64,000 bases of DNA from Merluccius polli (Eukaryota; Chordata; Actinopteri; Gadiformes; Merlucciidae), in contig JAOPHQ010005473.1 of NCBI GenBank assembly GCA_030340625.1, positions 46,844 through 110,843 of the forward strand, read 5' to 3'. Position 1 is the stretch's first letter, and every line of letters begins with the position of its first letter. Made by a program: the position numbers and the translations under genes. This document shows, in pieces, positions 1 through 26,309 of the stretch. Under the pieces are notes generated by a model. It did not search any database. It had not been told where the DNA came from and saw only the letters and a list, made by a program, of their open reading frames with translations.

Positions 1-178
1 GTTTGATTGTGTTCTTCGTTGCTTGTGGCTGTGTGTTGTGGTTTTCTGGGTATGAATGACACACTTTATCCCAGCAGATTTAGTGTTGAAACCAACTGGT
101 GGAAAGCATTTCGAATATTGCAGAGAATAGTTATTATTTATTTTTCTGTCTTATTTTTCTGGATTTTCTGTCTTTCAG

Positions 179-14443
<14,265 letters not shown>

Positions 14444-14751
14444 TCTGCCGGTTCGTAGCGGTATTTTGGGGAACGCAGGTATTTTTGCTTTGTGCCTATG
14501 TTGCAGTGAGCGCTGCTTATATTTGGAAAGTGACACTTTTTTGATGTGGTGCTTTGTACGCAGGCATTACATTCATCAAATGGCTCAGAGATTTGAGTAC
14601 CGGCGGCCGTTAATATAATCATCCATATTGGATGCGAAGGAAATACTATATATATATATTCCAAACATCATCCCTTATATTTTAGGGAGACCTAGTTTGT
14701 CAATTGTCAATTTCAGTTGTCATTGTTAGTGTTTTGTAAAAAAAAAAGAAT

Positions 14752-14757
14752 AATAAA
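14752..14757 (+). promoter_or_regulatory. usp31: Candidate proximal poly(A) signal
   Basis: AATAAA lies 309 bases after the usp31 stop and would give a short 3' UTR. The downstream GT-rich context is weak. Confidence 0.35.
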
Positions 14758-15495
14758 AGTTGAGAATTTGAGGCAGTTGCCAATTTTAAATAAGCTTAGT
14801 TTAATGTTTCTTGCACATAATGGACAATATATTGGTTTTAGACATGCATGTTGGCCCTGCAACTGTTATGAGGAAGATAACCATTCTCCTCATTATTTTT
14901 TTGCAGCTCATTTACGAGCAAGCTGTAAAAGCCTGCTTAATACTGGAGTAATTTAAAAGATTTCGGACCGGATCAAGTTGCAAACTCCAAATTATGTAAA
15001 AAAAAAAAAACTAAAAAAAAAACTTTAATCTTTACTCTATAAGCCCTGCAGCAGTGAACAACATCCACTGGTTTAATTAATTGCACTGGTTTAATTATCT
15101 AGTGTGTCCTGTGAAGGACAATGTACTTGTCGCGATGTAGCTCTAGTACGTGTGTAGCCAAAACTAAAACTGTTGCATTTAGCCTGACCAATGTCCCGAG
15201 GGCCAACCCATAATATTAACTCTGAGATGGCTGGCTGTTATCTTTTCAAAGTCAATGTCCTTTGCTGTACAAACAAAACATCAAAAAAGGTATCTGCACA
15301 AATATGGGAGTGTAGTTGATTTGTAGATAAAGATACACAAACGTATGAAAGAGTTTAATTCCAAACTTGGGTAAATTTGCATTTGTCAAAAATATTGTTT
15401 TTTTATCATATGATGTCACTCCTCTCCGCCAGCTGGCAGAACATCATTTCTGAACAGCTCACACGTTTCTTAATTCTCTCTATCTCTCTCTGTCA

Positions 15496-15513
15496 TATAT
15501 ATATATATATATA
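15496..15513. repeat. Short (TA)n tract
   Basis: About nine TA units follow a TCTC-rich stretch in the probable 3' UTR. Confidence 0.9.
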
Positions 15514-16619
15514 AAGATAATTATTTTTGACACATTTTAATTGAAAGGTTATTTTGGGATTAAGCTGTTTTTTACTTTGCTTTGGAATTCAACTTTTGAA
15601 CCCGTTTGAAAATACAAAAGATTGCTCTCTAAAGACAATATATCGTAAGTGAAATATCTGAGAAGAATGACCGTTTATAACTAAAGCGCCTTTCAAAGCG
15701 GTCATGGACCCCTATGTTAATCTACTACTGTCTTGAGAATTAATGTTGGATCACAGCTATTTGTGTATACAAACAGTTTTGTTTCCCTTCCATCATGATG
15801 CATTATGCAAACCTAATAACTGAATACTATTTTTTACCTGTACATAATTTTAGAGTTTATCTCAAACGGCGTAACAGCCGATGCATTTCGAGTGGATGTA
15901 CGAGTACCTTTTTGAGATCATTTGATCACAGGGCAAACTAAGAAACTATTACTACAACAGGTGCTGAACAAAACGACCCGTGCTTCCACGTCACAACGCC
16001 CTCCTACTCTTAAATGCTCGTGTGTGTAGAACTGTGACCAAACTAGCCATCTCTATAATACATTGTCGTGTTTTAGCATCCACTGTGGTATACCTCATTT
16101 GAGTAGGTAAAGGTATGTTTATTCGTTAAGCCAAAGCAAAGGTGCGCTAAATGTTGTCGAACAAACCACTTCAATTCATATCGTCGTACACCTCGATTTT
16201 TTCCCCCCTTCCTTTATAGAGGCCATAATTGAAGAGTGGACGATATCTGTCGAATCAATTCTATATACATCTGTGGATGCGTTTTTATTTTTATTTTTTA
16301 CACGGTTGAGGTATAATCCATGCAGCCGTTGTCGCCACATTTGCAGCTCTGCCTTTAGTCTTCCATAGAGTATTTATTTTCTAAAATGCGTACAATAATT
16401 CCCCAAAGCCTCGTCTGAAAGTGCAATAATTAAGGGCAATATGGTAGTCTTATGCATCCACAGGTATACATTTTACTGTTATTGAAGTGCAAGGTTCTCT
16501 TTTTACTAGTTAGGCCATTGATTTGGCATTGCAAAGTTCTCTCTTCAAACTTTCATTTTCCGAGCAAGCCATGTTTGCATTGTAACAGAAACCCGGCGTT
16601 TGTGTTTCAGGGTAGATGA

Positions 16620-16625
16620 AATAAA
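16620..16625 (+). promoter_or_regulatory. usp31: Candidate internal poly(A) signal
   Basis: AATAAA is followed within 40 bases by GTGTTTTCC, a plausible alternative 3' end. Confidence 0.3.
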
Positions 16626-16954
16626 GTTTGGAACGTGTTTTCCACCGCTAGGCGCTGGAGCGACAGTTGGTGCAGACCTCCTAGATTAGTGGGTCGTTGA
16701 AGAGGCTTCCTTTTGTTTTTCTATAACCCATCATTTGTCCCCTGCTTTGGCTTTGGTGTGAATTACAGATTTTTGCGGTTGGAAAAATATTTTTATCTAG
16801 TTCCTAGAAAGGCTGCTCTTTTTTTTTGCTGAATTTCCGAGTTATGCGGAAAACAAAATATTGACATGAGCGAACCGTTTCAATCAATCACAATTCCCCT
16901 GCAGGAGGTTCCACACCCTTGAAACTGGGTATGCGCATAAGTCATCCCACTTAA

Positions 16955-17395
16955 AGTCCCTGTAAAGCAAATTCAGAGATTTGTTTCTCAACACATTACA
17001 CAAGTTAGAAAGTCATTGCTGAAAACATGTGAAACGTCTGTAGAACCATGTAGTACTGTAATTGTGGAGTTAGTTTCTTTCTTTTCACCATTTTTGTGTT
17101 CAGGATGTTTTGGGCGGGGCTAACACTATATAACAACTAGAGCGCATTATGCTGGGTTTTCACAGGCAGCTTGATACGAGTTGCACCATTTGGCGGAGTG
17201 AGTGATGATGTGGTGGTTGTGGTTTTCCCATTGGGCAAACACATCCTTGCTGCACCTGATAAGGCATTATTTTTTTCATGATTTTCAAACCTAATTGTAT
17301 ATCCGTGGCAAATTTAACCTGGGTGGTTAACACATTTTTCTCTGGTGTGACAAGCATACTTCCTTGCACATATTTACTTTTGCTTTACAGGGACT
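16955..17395. mobile_element. TTAA-flanked MITE
   Basis: The left end AGTCCCTGTAAAGCAAA and the right end TTTGCTTTACAGGGACT are inverted. Each is bordered by TTAA (16951-16954, 17396-17399). The 441-bp interior is non-coding. TTAA duplication is used by piggyBac and Kolobok elements; which of the two cannot be told here. It lies inside the probable usp31 3' UTR. Confidence 0.8.
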
Positions 17396-18605
17396 TTAAG
17401 TAGTGTGCGACGTTTGGTGTGGGTAGCTCAATTAATGACCTCAGTGTCAATTTCAATAAGTGCTAAGCTAAGCGCTATGCACCACTTCGCCCGCAGGGGT
17501 CGCAAAATAACACTGCATTTACTGTCAAACCGTGACTCGGATCCAGTCCAAGTCGCTAGGGGACACTTATCTCGGCGCTCCCGAGGGACGGACCCTTGCG
17601 GTTTGTGGGAAAACGAGCGGTCGCTGGGGTCGCCGTTGCTGGGGTCAGCGGTGTGTGCTGTGAATCACTTTTAAGGGCTGCGAGCAGCTTTCATTTTTTT
17701 CTACTTTTTTTTGCTCAATGTGTTAACAATTTATCGTTCCAGTTCGTCTGACATGGCCTCAAGTATGACGTGTGTGTGTGTGTATATATACATAATCTGT
17801 ACATGTGAGAGAAATATCCGATACTAAGTCTTATATTTGCTTCCTTCTCAGTTGTAGACTGTGTTCTACAATTTGCTCTCTGCAAATACTAGTAGGTAAA
17901 ACTAGCTATCATGTGGTGTCTGGAGGCGTGGTATGATTCAGTCCTCTTTTAGAGACACATTTGAACCTATATGTACGCGCATATGCCCTACTGTCATGAT
18001 CAAGTTAATTTATTGATGGTGACACCATAGAATTTCTACCTCATTCTGTACTGTGCATTAAACATGGAGACGCGTGGACGCACCTTTTTGAAGTTGGGGG
18101 CAGATAGTTTCTCTGCATCTGCCTGCATGAATACACACACGCAGGAGAACCAACACATGCAAAAACCTATTCTCAAAAAGTGAGCCGAAAGCCCTTTAGT
18201 CACTGTGTCCACATCATCATCCCATGACCAGCGGATTAGGCTTGGGTCATTTTTATTGCCTGCAAAAAAAATATAAGTATATATTTTAAACTCTTAGACC
18301 TGACAAAAGCAATGTTTAGCTCCATCGTCGTTGGAACGAAACTCAAAAAACTCTCAAAAATGTTTGTGAAATGTAAATGGCAAGACAATGGATAACAACT
18401 TGGATAAGAGTATGTTTACACCCCCACCCCCCCCCCATCCGACTCCAATTAGTTTGTGTACTCGTTTCCATTCAGTATACTTTCTCTTCCGATGCTGGTG
18501 TCCTTGTTCCTTGTACAGGTTTTCAGTAGCTGATTGTGTGTGTGTGCGTGTGTGTGCGTGTGTGCGTGTGTGTGCGCGTGTGTATGCATGCGCGCGGGGT
18601 CTCTG

Positions 18606-18635
18606 ATGCATGATTCATCATTATGAATCATGCAT
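18606..18635 (+). other. Perfect 13-bp hairpin with 4-nt loop
   Basis: ATGCATGATTCAT and ATGAATCATGCAT flank the loop catt. If the long usp31 3' UTR is real, this would be an RNA stem-loop. Confidence 0.85.
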
Positions 18636-19616
18636 AACTATGCAACAAAGACGGCTGCTTCGTGCACCAGGAAGCAGGCCAGGGCTGGTACTTTGCTTTT
18701 TTTCCCCTTTCTCTTTTTGCACAGCTCATTATAACCCCAGGAATTGAAAGTGACCGAATGTGCACCGTCTTCCTCCTCCCCCCCCCCCCCCCAACCACTT
18801 CTCGGTATTCGTTAGCTGACGGATCGCTGTTCATCGGGAACGTGAACCTCTTCTTTGTTTGTCGGTTAGTTAGTTTGTGTGTTTGTTTCCACAATGACCC
18901 TGTGCTCTCTTTTTGTTGAGTTATGTAAGGTTGTACTCTGCTGTGCCTTCTGTCCTGGACTACTAGACCGAGACCGCTCCACTATGTGCTCCAACAAAAG
19001 TCCCAGTCTTCCTCCTCTATCCCCCTCTGCTCACACCAGCAGGGACATCCTCCCTGGTCGCCCTGTTGGCAGTCAGTAGTCTTATGCAGAGCAGAAGTAG
19101 ACCCACAAAGAGCCGGCCTCCCCCATTGTTTCATGTGTACTCTGCTGCTAAGACGGCAATATGATTCCCCCCCCCCACACCCTCACCTTGTTATTTTATG
19201 TACCTAATATACTGTTACACGACAAGGTATCTTTTTCGTTGAATGCGTGTGCTTTATATGTACTTTTAAGTGTGCTTATTTTGTCAGTAGGGTTCAGCAG
19301 GACGCGTGTAAAGATGTCCAAGCTGGTCCATTGAGCTGGGTCATGTGACCAGGGGGTGAGCGTTTGCACCCTTGTTGTTTCTCTCAGCAGATCTCCATGT
19401 GCAGCTTCAGAAACGTAGCATTATGAATAATAGTAGCGCTCTGCGGAAAAGCCTCCAGTCTGTCAGACTGGCTCTTCAATGTGTGTGCGCGTGCGTGTGT
19501 GCGTGCATGCGCGTGTGCGCGTGCTTCCGAGGTCACTTGTAAGAAAACACATTGTTTTTTGTTTTTCTCATGCTGTAGCAGTAGGTACTGCGACACTATC
19601 GACACACTAACTTTAA

Positions 19617-19639
19617 GGGGGGGGGGGGGGGGGGGGGGG
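19617..19639. repeat. Poly-G tract
   Basis: An uninterrupted run of 23 G. Confidence 0.97.
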
Positions 19640-20059
19640 TTGTATACGGTGTTATAACTGCTTCATGGTTTGTATGGCCAGCGAGCCGTTCTGTCCAGTA
19701 TTGATCTGTCAGTGTTTTATAGGTCAACACATATCCCATTGTCTGTGCTGAGCGGCCGAAAGAGGGCTGCTTTTAGCTGTACACCTGTTAATGAGTCTCA
19801 TCATGTTTTCATCATGTGTGCGTTGTAGTTTGTCGGTGTGTTTATCTCCTTCTGCTTTTTTGATTTGCAGAGCGACATGTTCTGAATGTGCAACACTTGA
19901 GCAAGTGTCTTCAATGTTATTTATTTTTTTATGTTGAAATGTATGCACTTTTAATGCATTTTCTGTTTTGTTTTTTTCCGGGGGGTTGTTTTTGTCTTAA
20001 ATGAATGCATCTTTTTTTATGGAAAGACAATTTTGTTTTTCTCAGGTGAGAACAAAATG

Positions 20060-20065
20060 AATAAA
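20060..20065 (+). promoter_or_regulatory. usp31: Best candidate distal poly(A) signal of usp31
   Basis: AATAAA is followed about 25 bases later by GGTGGTG and a repeated GTTTT tract, a strong downstream element on the plus strand. Confidence 0.55.
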
Positions 20066-20661
20066 AAAATGTTAAACATTGATTTTTGCGGTGGTGTTTT
20101 TTTGTTTTGTTTTGTTCAATGGTGTGTAGTATTTATATTTCCACTAGGGGGAGCATGACTCCTTCAAATGGGCTGGTCTCCTCTTCCCTGTGTTCAGTCT
20201 CTGCAGGCCTACCTTTGGTTTCAGATAAACAGTGTAACTGCTACTCCGCTTTTTCTTGTTTGATGAATTTTAATGTGATTTCTTTTTTTTTTTTACTGGT
20301 GTAAGCAGACTGCGCAGTAAACCAAAGCAGTGACATGTTTCACTGTTAACTTTATGATGAGTACATTCCTGTGTTCATCATCACAGAGTGTGGTTGTTGA
20401 GAGAAGTCTGCCAAGCAAACATATTACTTATCACCACGCATGTAAATCCAGCTGCCTTCCCGTTTACTCGGCACGGTCTCATTCAAATGGCTTTCCGAAG
20501 CCATTTTCTTTGCCTTCAAAGCGGCGTCAATCCTCAAAAAAACCCCACCAAAGTCACAAACTCATTAAATTTTACATTCGGTTTCTGTTGGAACATTCGG
20601 TTTCTGTAGCTAAAAACAAAAACAAAAAACAGCCCAAATCAGTGGGCAAGATATTGGTTGG

Positions 20662-20820
20662 CAGGGGCGCTGTAAGGTGTGGGGGGGGAATGTTAGGACC
20701 ACTCCAAGGGCCCAGCACTGACAGGGGGGCCCCTCAGACCACACTATTATTGGGGGGGGGGGAAGGGGGCCCAATATTCAATTATTTCATAGGGGCCCAA
20801 AATCCCTAGCGCCGCCCCTG
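20662..20820. mobile_element. Short hAT MITE with perfect 8-bp duplication
   Basis: The ends CAGGGGCGCT and AGCGCCGCCCCTG are inverted. The flanks are identical, TTGGTTGG at 20654-20661 and 20821-20828. The 159-bp interior carries G-rich runs and no ORF. The intact duplication suggests a fairly recent insertion. Confidence 0.88.
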
Positions 20821-20828
20821 TTGGTTGG

Positions 20829-22095
20829 AGAATCAGTCCTGTTGCAAAACCCTGGGCTGCTCTATGGTTCAACGACTTGTCATTAAAGCCTTTTATTTTT
20901 TTTCTTCACACCAGGATTGCAGTGTGTGCCGATGCAAGCACATCTCGTATCAATTTTCACTTTGTGGAGAACACTTCACACTTCCTACCGCACGCCCAAC
21001 ACCTCCTGCTAGTGGAAAGCAACACTGTTCGCACAATGTTTTTTTGCTGCTTTTTTTTTGTTTTTTTGTAAATGGATGCAAGATTAGCTTCTTTGAAAGT
21101 GGGCTTAGCGTTCTCAAATTTAAAAGGAAAAATAAACAACATTCATCTCCGATTTTAGTCTACACTTGCAGTTTTGGGCCATTTTCTGTTTTTACAACAC
21201 TTATTTATTCAGTTTCCCTTTCATTACGCTTGCCCAGATGCACAGCCACAAAATAAGCTAGTAAATCATGCGAGGGGAAACGACATCCACTTTAGGTTAA
21301 CAGGAGGGCTTTTTTATTTTATTTTAATTTTGTGCCTCTTGGTTGGTGTCACAAAGCCCTTAATGACGTCCTATGCGCTGACCCGCAGGGTTGAACCCCA
21401 GAGCGCTGGCGTTGCCTTTCCTACAGCTCTGCTGTCTGCATCACACACACGCTGTGGCTCCTGTTTAACATAATGTCTCTTTACAAGCCGTGCACGTTTC
21501 TTCTGATGGCACTAGGCTTACTTGTGGGGCCACTTATGAGAAAACGAAGTAAAAAATACCCAACGGCAAGTAGTATATAGAATGTGTACATACATGCTGT
21601 ATGCACTGTTTTATGGAGACTGTGTTGCTACGTTGTCAAGTCATTTCCAGTGAAGTCATTAAATCGTCGGCGTTTTATATTTTCGATGGGCTTTTTATGC
21701 CTTTCACAGACAGGGGAGTGGAGAGAGAGAGAGAGAGGAAAGTGGGTTGAAGGAAAGAGGGGGAAAGACGTAGCATAGGACTGCAGGTCCAAATGGAAAG
21801 CTGGGTGGCTTTGTTAGTGGGCCGAGCCGCCAACCCCACGTTTTGGCAGGAGAACCGCCGCCTACGAGTTAGAAAACAATAATCTGAGCAGTCGAGAAAA
21901 TACAGACGCATTGGGATCCACAAGAGCGAGAAGCTTCCTATATTTTACAGAGAATATCCCCCCCGCCCCCCCCCCCCCCCCCCGATGAACAACTTCACAC
22001 TATGTTTTAGTCAAAAATAACAGAAATGTTCACCACAAACTCGTTGTGGGACCCAAACAACTGTTTTCAATCCAAAAAATGGCATTTGCTTACCC
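20829..22095. other. Intergenic stretch, nothing coding seen
   Basis: AT-rich sequence with T runs, a short GA run near 21722 and a C run at 21960-21982. Small ORFs here have no recognisable features. Confidence 0.5.
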
Positions 22096-22099
22096 TTTT

Positions 22100-22210
22100 T
22101 AAGGAGCAGGTTGGGGTTGAGCCTTGCTCAAGGATGCCAATAGATTGCCTAGAGGCTGTGAGTTAATTGGGGAATTGAACCCAGTAGCCTAACTTTTCTC
22201 GCCCTAGCCA
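22100..22210. repeat. SINE-like fragment
   Basis: GAGCAGGTT, CTTGCTCAAGG and ATTGAACCC, followed by a CTAGCCACTGCTACAC end, recall a widespread teleost interspersed repeat. Related motifs occur at 41760-41860 and 59285-59375. Confidence 0.5.
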
Positions 22211-22569
22211 CTGCTACACTGACGTCTGTCCCAGCACCAGCATGGTCAATATTGACTTGACTAGTTGTGTCTGTACTGGTGCACTCCAACAGACCCGTCA
22301 TTAATATTATAAGCTACACCTGTTTTTCCTACTGTGAATTCAGATAAGATGTGCTCTAATAATCCCTGGCAGGATATTTGGGTTAATAATATCGAAGTAT
22401 GAGAACGAAGTCGCATGCTTATTATGGGTTTGTAGACTACATTTAAGTAACTGTATTTGTGCCTGCTTAGTTCCTTAATAGCTTCTCGCTTCACCATAGG
22501 AGAATACATCCTAGTTTTGTCTGTTAAGATAACCCATGCTATTTATTGCCAGTGTAACACACCATCGGG

Positions 22570-22576
22570 ACACACA

Positions 22577-22666
<90 letters not shown>
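22570..22666. repeat. (CA)n microsatellite
   Basis: About 48 CA units, interrupted by one CGCGCG patch near 22588. A shorter CA run lies at 22760-22780. Confidence 0.96.
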
Positions 22667-23527
22667 AAAATTATCATAATAATGGAGAGTAAAAAAAAAA
22701 GAAAAGGGGCTCCTATTGTGAGTGGTGTGTCTTGCCCTGCCAACACACCTGCTCTGCCAACACACACACACACACACACCCCCACCCCTCGCGAGGCGTC
22801 CCTGAAGCTAATCACCAGTTTGGTTAAAAAAACAACAACAAGAAACCATGCTACACTACAACCTGGTTTGACAAATACTACATTCAATTACCATATTTTA
22901 ATAACTTGGTAGGGGAAAAAAAACAAAACGATAACCGACTCTTGGACGCTTTTTTTTTTTGTTGCTGCTCTGAATGTTTTTCTTTTCTTTCTTTTTTTTC
23001 TGTACGCCATGGGGCCCCTAACGTAACACACACTCGATCGTTTCGAGGGGGTGGGGGATGCCATTTAGGCGCCATTCTTCCCAGTCACTCACAAACCCAG
23101 CGGAGGCACAGAATAATATCAGTCACCCGCTGCGCGCTGGAGTTACTTTCAGCAATTCACCTGTGGGTTTTATCTCCTTTGTCCCCTCTTTTGACGCTAC
23201 CACCCTGGAGAGCGCGTAGGAAAAAAAAAATCGATCGCTCATTGATTTTTAGTAGGCGCCCAGATGGGACAAATTCATGGGAATTCATGAGAAGAACCAA
23301 GGGGGAAGACAGAGATGGAGAGGCCGTGAGAGAGAGAGACGTGCACCCCCCCCCCCCCCCCCGCCCCCCCCCCGGGGATGTGTTATATGCATGCGCTATC
23401 GCAGCTAAAGGTCACCGAGCGTGAACCTGTCGGCCGAAGACGGATCTCGCCGCCGGTTCGCTTTCTGTGGCGAGGCTCAACGTTTTGTACGTCGAATGTT
23501 GCCGGCGGTGCGCGTTTCACGATCGCT

Positions 23528-24007
23528 ATAGAGCGGTGCAGGAATGAGTCCTAAAACCTGGAAGTCCGTTAGCATGTCGGCACTTCCGGTTCCCTCGTCC
23601 CGAAGTCAATGGGTTTTTTTGAACGGGTTTTTGGTTCAATGCCTGAAATAAGGTCTGTGGTTAACACAAGCTTAAGCGATTTACACATTTTGGTCTACGA
23701 CATAAAATACGTCAGTAAATACCCCACTCGTGAATTTTGAAGCCTTTACGTGTCTTAAAAAACTTCTGCCGATGGCATTTCAGTTCAAAAATCATAAAAG
23801 TAGTGTTCATTGGTGAAGATTATCTTGCTTAACGAAACGTGTGAGTATCATGTATATATGCAAAAGGATCATTTGCCACAGTGCTTATTTTCTGCAATTA
23901 TCCAAAAGCCAATGGAAAAACCCCATTGGCTTTTTGTCGAGGGAACTCAGGGAGACGCTAACTTCCGGGATGACGTACAAAAATACGTCATCCCTGCACC
24001 GCTCTAT
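23528..24007. mobile_element. Foldback DNA element with long imperfect inverted arms
   Basis: ATAGAGCGGTGCAGG at 23528-23542 is the exact reverse complement of 23993-24007. The arms continue imperfectly inward, with GAAGTCCGTTAGC / GCTAACTTCC, GGTTCCCTCG / CGAGGGAAC and CAATGGG / CCCATTG. The interior is non-coding. The superfamily is unknown. Confidence 0.75.
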
Positions 24008-24259
24008 TGCACTGCCGTTGTTGAAGAAACGCAGAAAGGAAGAGGAAGGAGAACGATACGCGGGCCGCCGCCGCTGCCGGGCGCGAGGCGGCTGCGCTAG
24101 CGTGACGACTGTTTTCTTCCCGCCGTTTTTTCCTCTGCGCTTTTCCCCTCGGGAGCGCAGGAAGCGCGGGCGTGACGTTATCTTGATCCAAATTGAGACG
24201 GTGTGTGTGTGTTTTAAAAAAAGAAATAGATAGCCTGACGCAAGATAAGATAGCGTATC

Positions 24260-24283
24260 GGGGGGGGGGGGGGGGGGGGGGGG
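24260..24283. repeat. Poly-G tract
   Basis: An uninterrupted run of 24 G. Confidence 0.97.
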
Positions 24284-24541
24284 TGGAATCTGCTCTCTGA
24301 ACGGCGGGCCGCCATTCGTTTCATCGTGTTCTCTGATGTGCCAGGAACGGCGCCCCGCTCCCCGTCGGCTACGACTCTCGCCGCTACAGTAAACTTGGCT
24401 ACCGCTTGACTTCATCTCGCATTCCCTTTTCTACTTTCTCCTCTGTGCCGCTTGTTTGTTTCGCTTCTCCCCCCCACCCCACCCCACCCCATCCTATCCC
24501 AGTCCAGTCAATTCTCGACTGTTTCATGTTGAAAGCTGGAC

Positions 24542-24570
24542 AAGCAGCAGCAGCAGCAGCAGCAGCAGAC
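24542..24570. repeat. (CAG)n trinucleotide repeat
   Basis: About nine AGC/CAG units within a CpG-rich neighbourhood; no exon is supported. Confidence 0.93.
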
Positions 24571-24963
24571 ATTGGGTCCGGTGAGAAACCAAAGGGAGGC
24601 GGTTGGGGGATACCTGTCCTGAGTTATATTGCAGAGAGTTCACCCAGAGTATCTGGCGCTCCGCTGGGGTCGGCGCGCGGATTGATAGTGTATAGCGATG
24701 GATATCCGGAGGCTGGCGATGAGAGCGATGGGCGCCCCCTATGCGGGGCACTGATCCAGGTCAGCCGTTGTGTGTGAGTTTTTTGACAGGTAGTCAGAGA
24801 CCGACGCATACACACACACACACCAATAACCTCGAGATTTGTGTTGTGTTGTTTTTTTATTTTTGGCCCGGAGAAATAGTTCCCCGAATAAAACTATTTA
24901 ATTCGACTCCGTACCGGCGATACCGCTGGGAAACCAGCAGCTGTGGACGCTCATTTGGGGATT

Positions 24964-24988
24964 TTGTGTGTGTGTGTGTGTGTGTGTG
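24964..24988. repeat. (TG)n microsatellite
   Basis: About 12 TG units. Confidence 0.93.
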
Positions 24989-25309
24989 AGGAATACAGAG
25001 TGAAATGTACAGGGAGACCTGAAAAGCAAGATTAAAAATGTTTTTTTCTTTGTAGGCCTACATGATGAATTGATGACAAAAAAAAAGAGTCATTGGGGGA
25101 CCACTAGGTCAGGTCGAAGGGGCGAACGCGTCTTAGGCCTACATGGATGCGATGGGCTCGGTGTATGGATGGCGAATAACAAATAGACGGACACAATTGC
25201 AACGTGTGTGTGTGTTGTGTGTGTGTGTGCATATGTGCGTGCGTGAGAGACAATTTGCTGAGGTCCAACTCATCCACACCTCATTCTTCCTCCTTGCTAT
25301 CACCACACG

Positions 25310-26299
25310 CAGTGGCGGATTAAGATGGTCATGGGTCCCTAGGCTACTGTTTGTTTCGGCCCTCCACATTATTAATCATGCTTTATCAGAAAAAAAAAAC
25401 AAGCTTGGAACTTTACGCGGCACGCGCGCGCACACTTGGCCGCACTTACACACACGCACACGCGCACACGTTGACACAGCCTTTACTATAAACAACGATC
25501 CCACAGAAAAAGGCCTTCACAGAGCATCTGCTAAATGATAACTTTTTAGATTTCTAAACCAACAAGCAGGCCAACATTGGAATATGCGTGCTGCTGCTGA
25601 GGAGTAATTACAACGTCCTGACTGAAACACAAATCGGACCGCTGTGCAATACAATAACAACAAATACAAATACAATAAACAGAGCAGCGGTAACAGCACA
25701 CAATAACAGCACAATCATATTTGTACCTTTTTTAGAAGTTTTTATTCCTCGCTTTTCTGACAGAGAAGGTCAACTTGGTCGCTGTCTTTGTCCTGGCTAA
25801 AGCTAGCTGTAGCTACAGCTTCAGTATCAACGGCGCCAACGTTAACGTTAGCCTTTAGCCCGCTGTCATGAACAGATGAAGAGTCCGCAACTTTGAAAAA
25901 CCCTCTTATGTCAATTTAGGGATTTTTTTTTAGTAGATCTTTGTCCCGCTGTTCTTTCAGTCGTAGTGCTTTTCTTTTTCTCGCTCCGCTATCACATTTC
26001 CTTTCTGACATTTTGCCGCTATACTGTCAACAGTGAGTGACGTATCATTTGACAACAAAACTGATCTTATGAACCCGGCCACATGATGGCAGCTGATTGG
26101 GTAAATGTGTCCCATATCTGTCCAATCAGCGACTTAATTTTTTAAAATGTTTCTAAGGGCCCCAATAGGAGGCACATTTTTTTTCCCCCAGTGTAGTAAA
26201 TTAAAAAAAAAAAAAATTAGTCTGGCCAATCCGGGGCCCCTGCACACGTGGGGCCCCTAGGCTACAGCCTAGGCCAGCCTGTGCATTAATCCGCCCTTG
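25310..26299 (-). mobile_element. hAT-derived element with perfect 8-bp duplication
   Basis: The ends CAGTGGCGGATTAA and TTAATCCGCCCTTG are near-inverted and flanked by ACCACACG at 25302-25309 and 26300-26307. It is 990 bp long and carries only the start of a transposase on the minus strand, so it is an internally deleted, non-autonomous copy. Confidence 0.88.
25898..26011 (-). pseudogene. N-terminal stub of a hAT transposase
   Basis: From an ATG at 26011-26009 the minus strand reads MSERKCDSGARKRK and LKEQRDKDLLKK, the charged start of ZMYM/TTF-finger-type hAT transposases. It ends at a stop just after a run of nine A, where related proteins continue. It is a remnant, not a gene. Confidence 0.55.
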
Positions 26300-26309
26300 A
26301 CCACACGTC

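Larger units (their letters stand above)
14444..20090 (+). other. usp31: Probable long 3' UTR of usp31
   Basis: After the TAG stop there is 5.6 kb without a credible ORF, mostly unique AT-rich sequence with poly-C near 18780 and poly-G near 19620. A clean AATAAA at 20060 is followed by a GT-rich downstream tract (ggtggtg then repeated gtttt), the layout of a genuine poly(A) site. Human USP31 also has a multi-kilobase 3' UTR, as I recall it. Earlier signals at 14752 and 16620 could give shorter forms. The extent is inferred. Confidence 0.5.
23400..24420. other. CpG-rich block, possible CpG island
   Basis: CG dinucleotides are frequent at 23415-23530 and 24040-24410 (for example GATACGCGGGCCGCCGCCGC), unlike the surrounding AT-rich DNA. 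A foldback element occupies the middle. No exon was recognised; it could be an unannotated promoter or only GC-rich sequence. Confidence 0.35.

Noticed and set aside
20330..20809. 159-codon plus-strand ORF
   Set aside because: Ends inside the hAT MITE and has no recognisable domain or splice signals.
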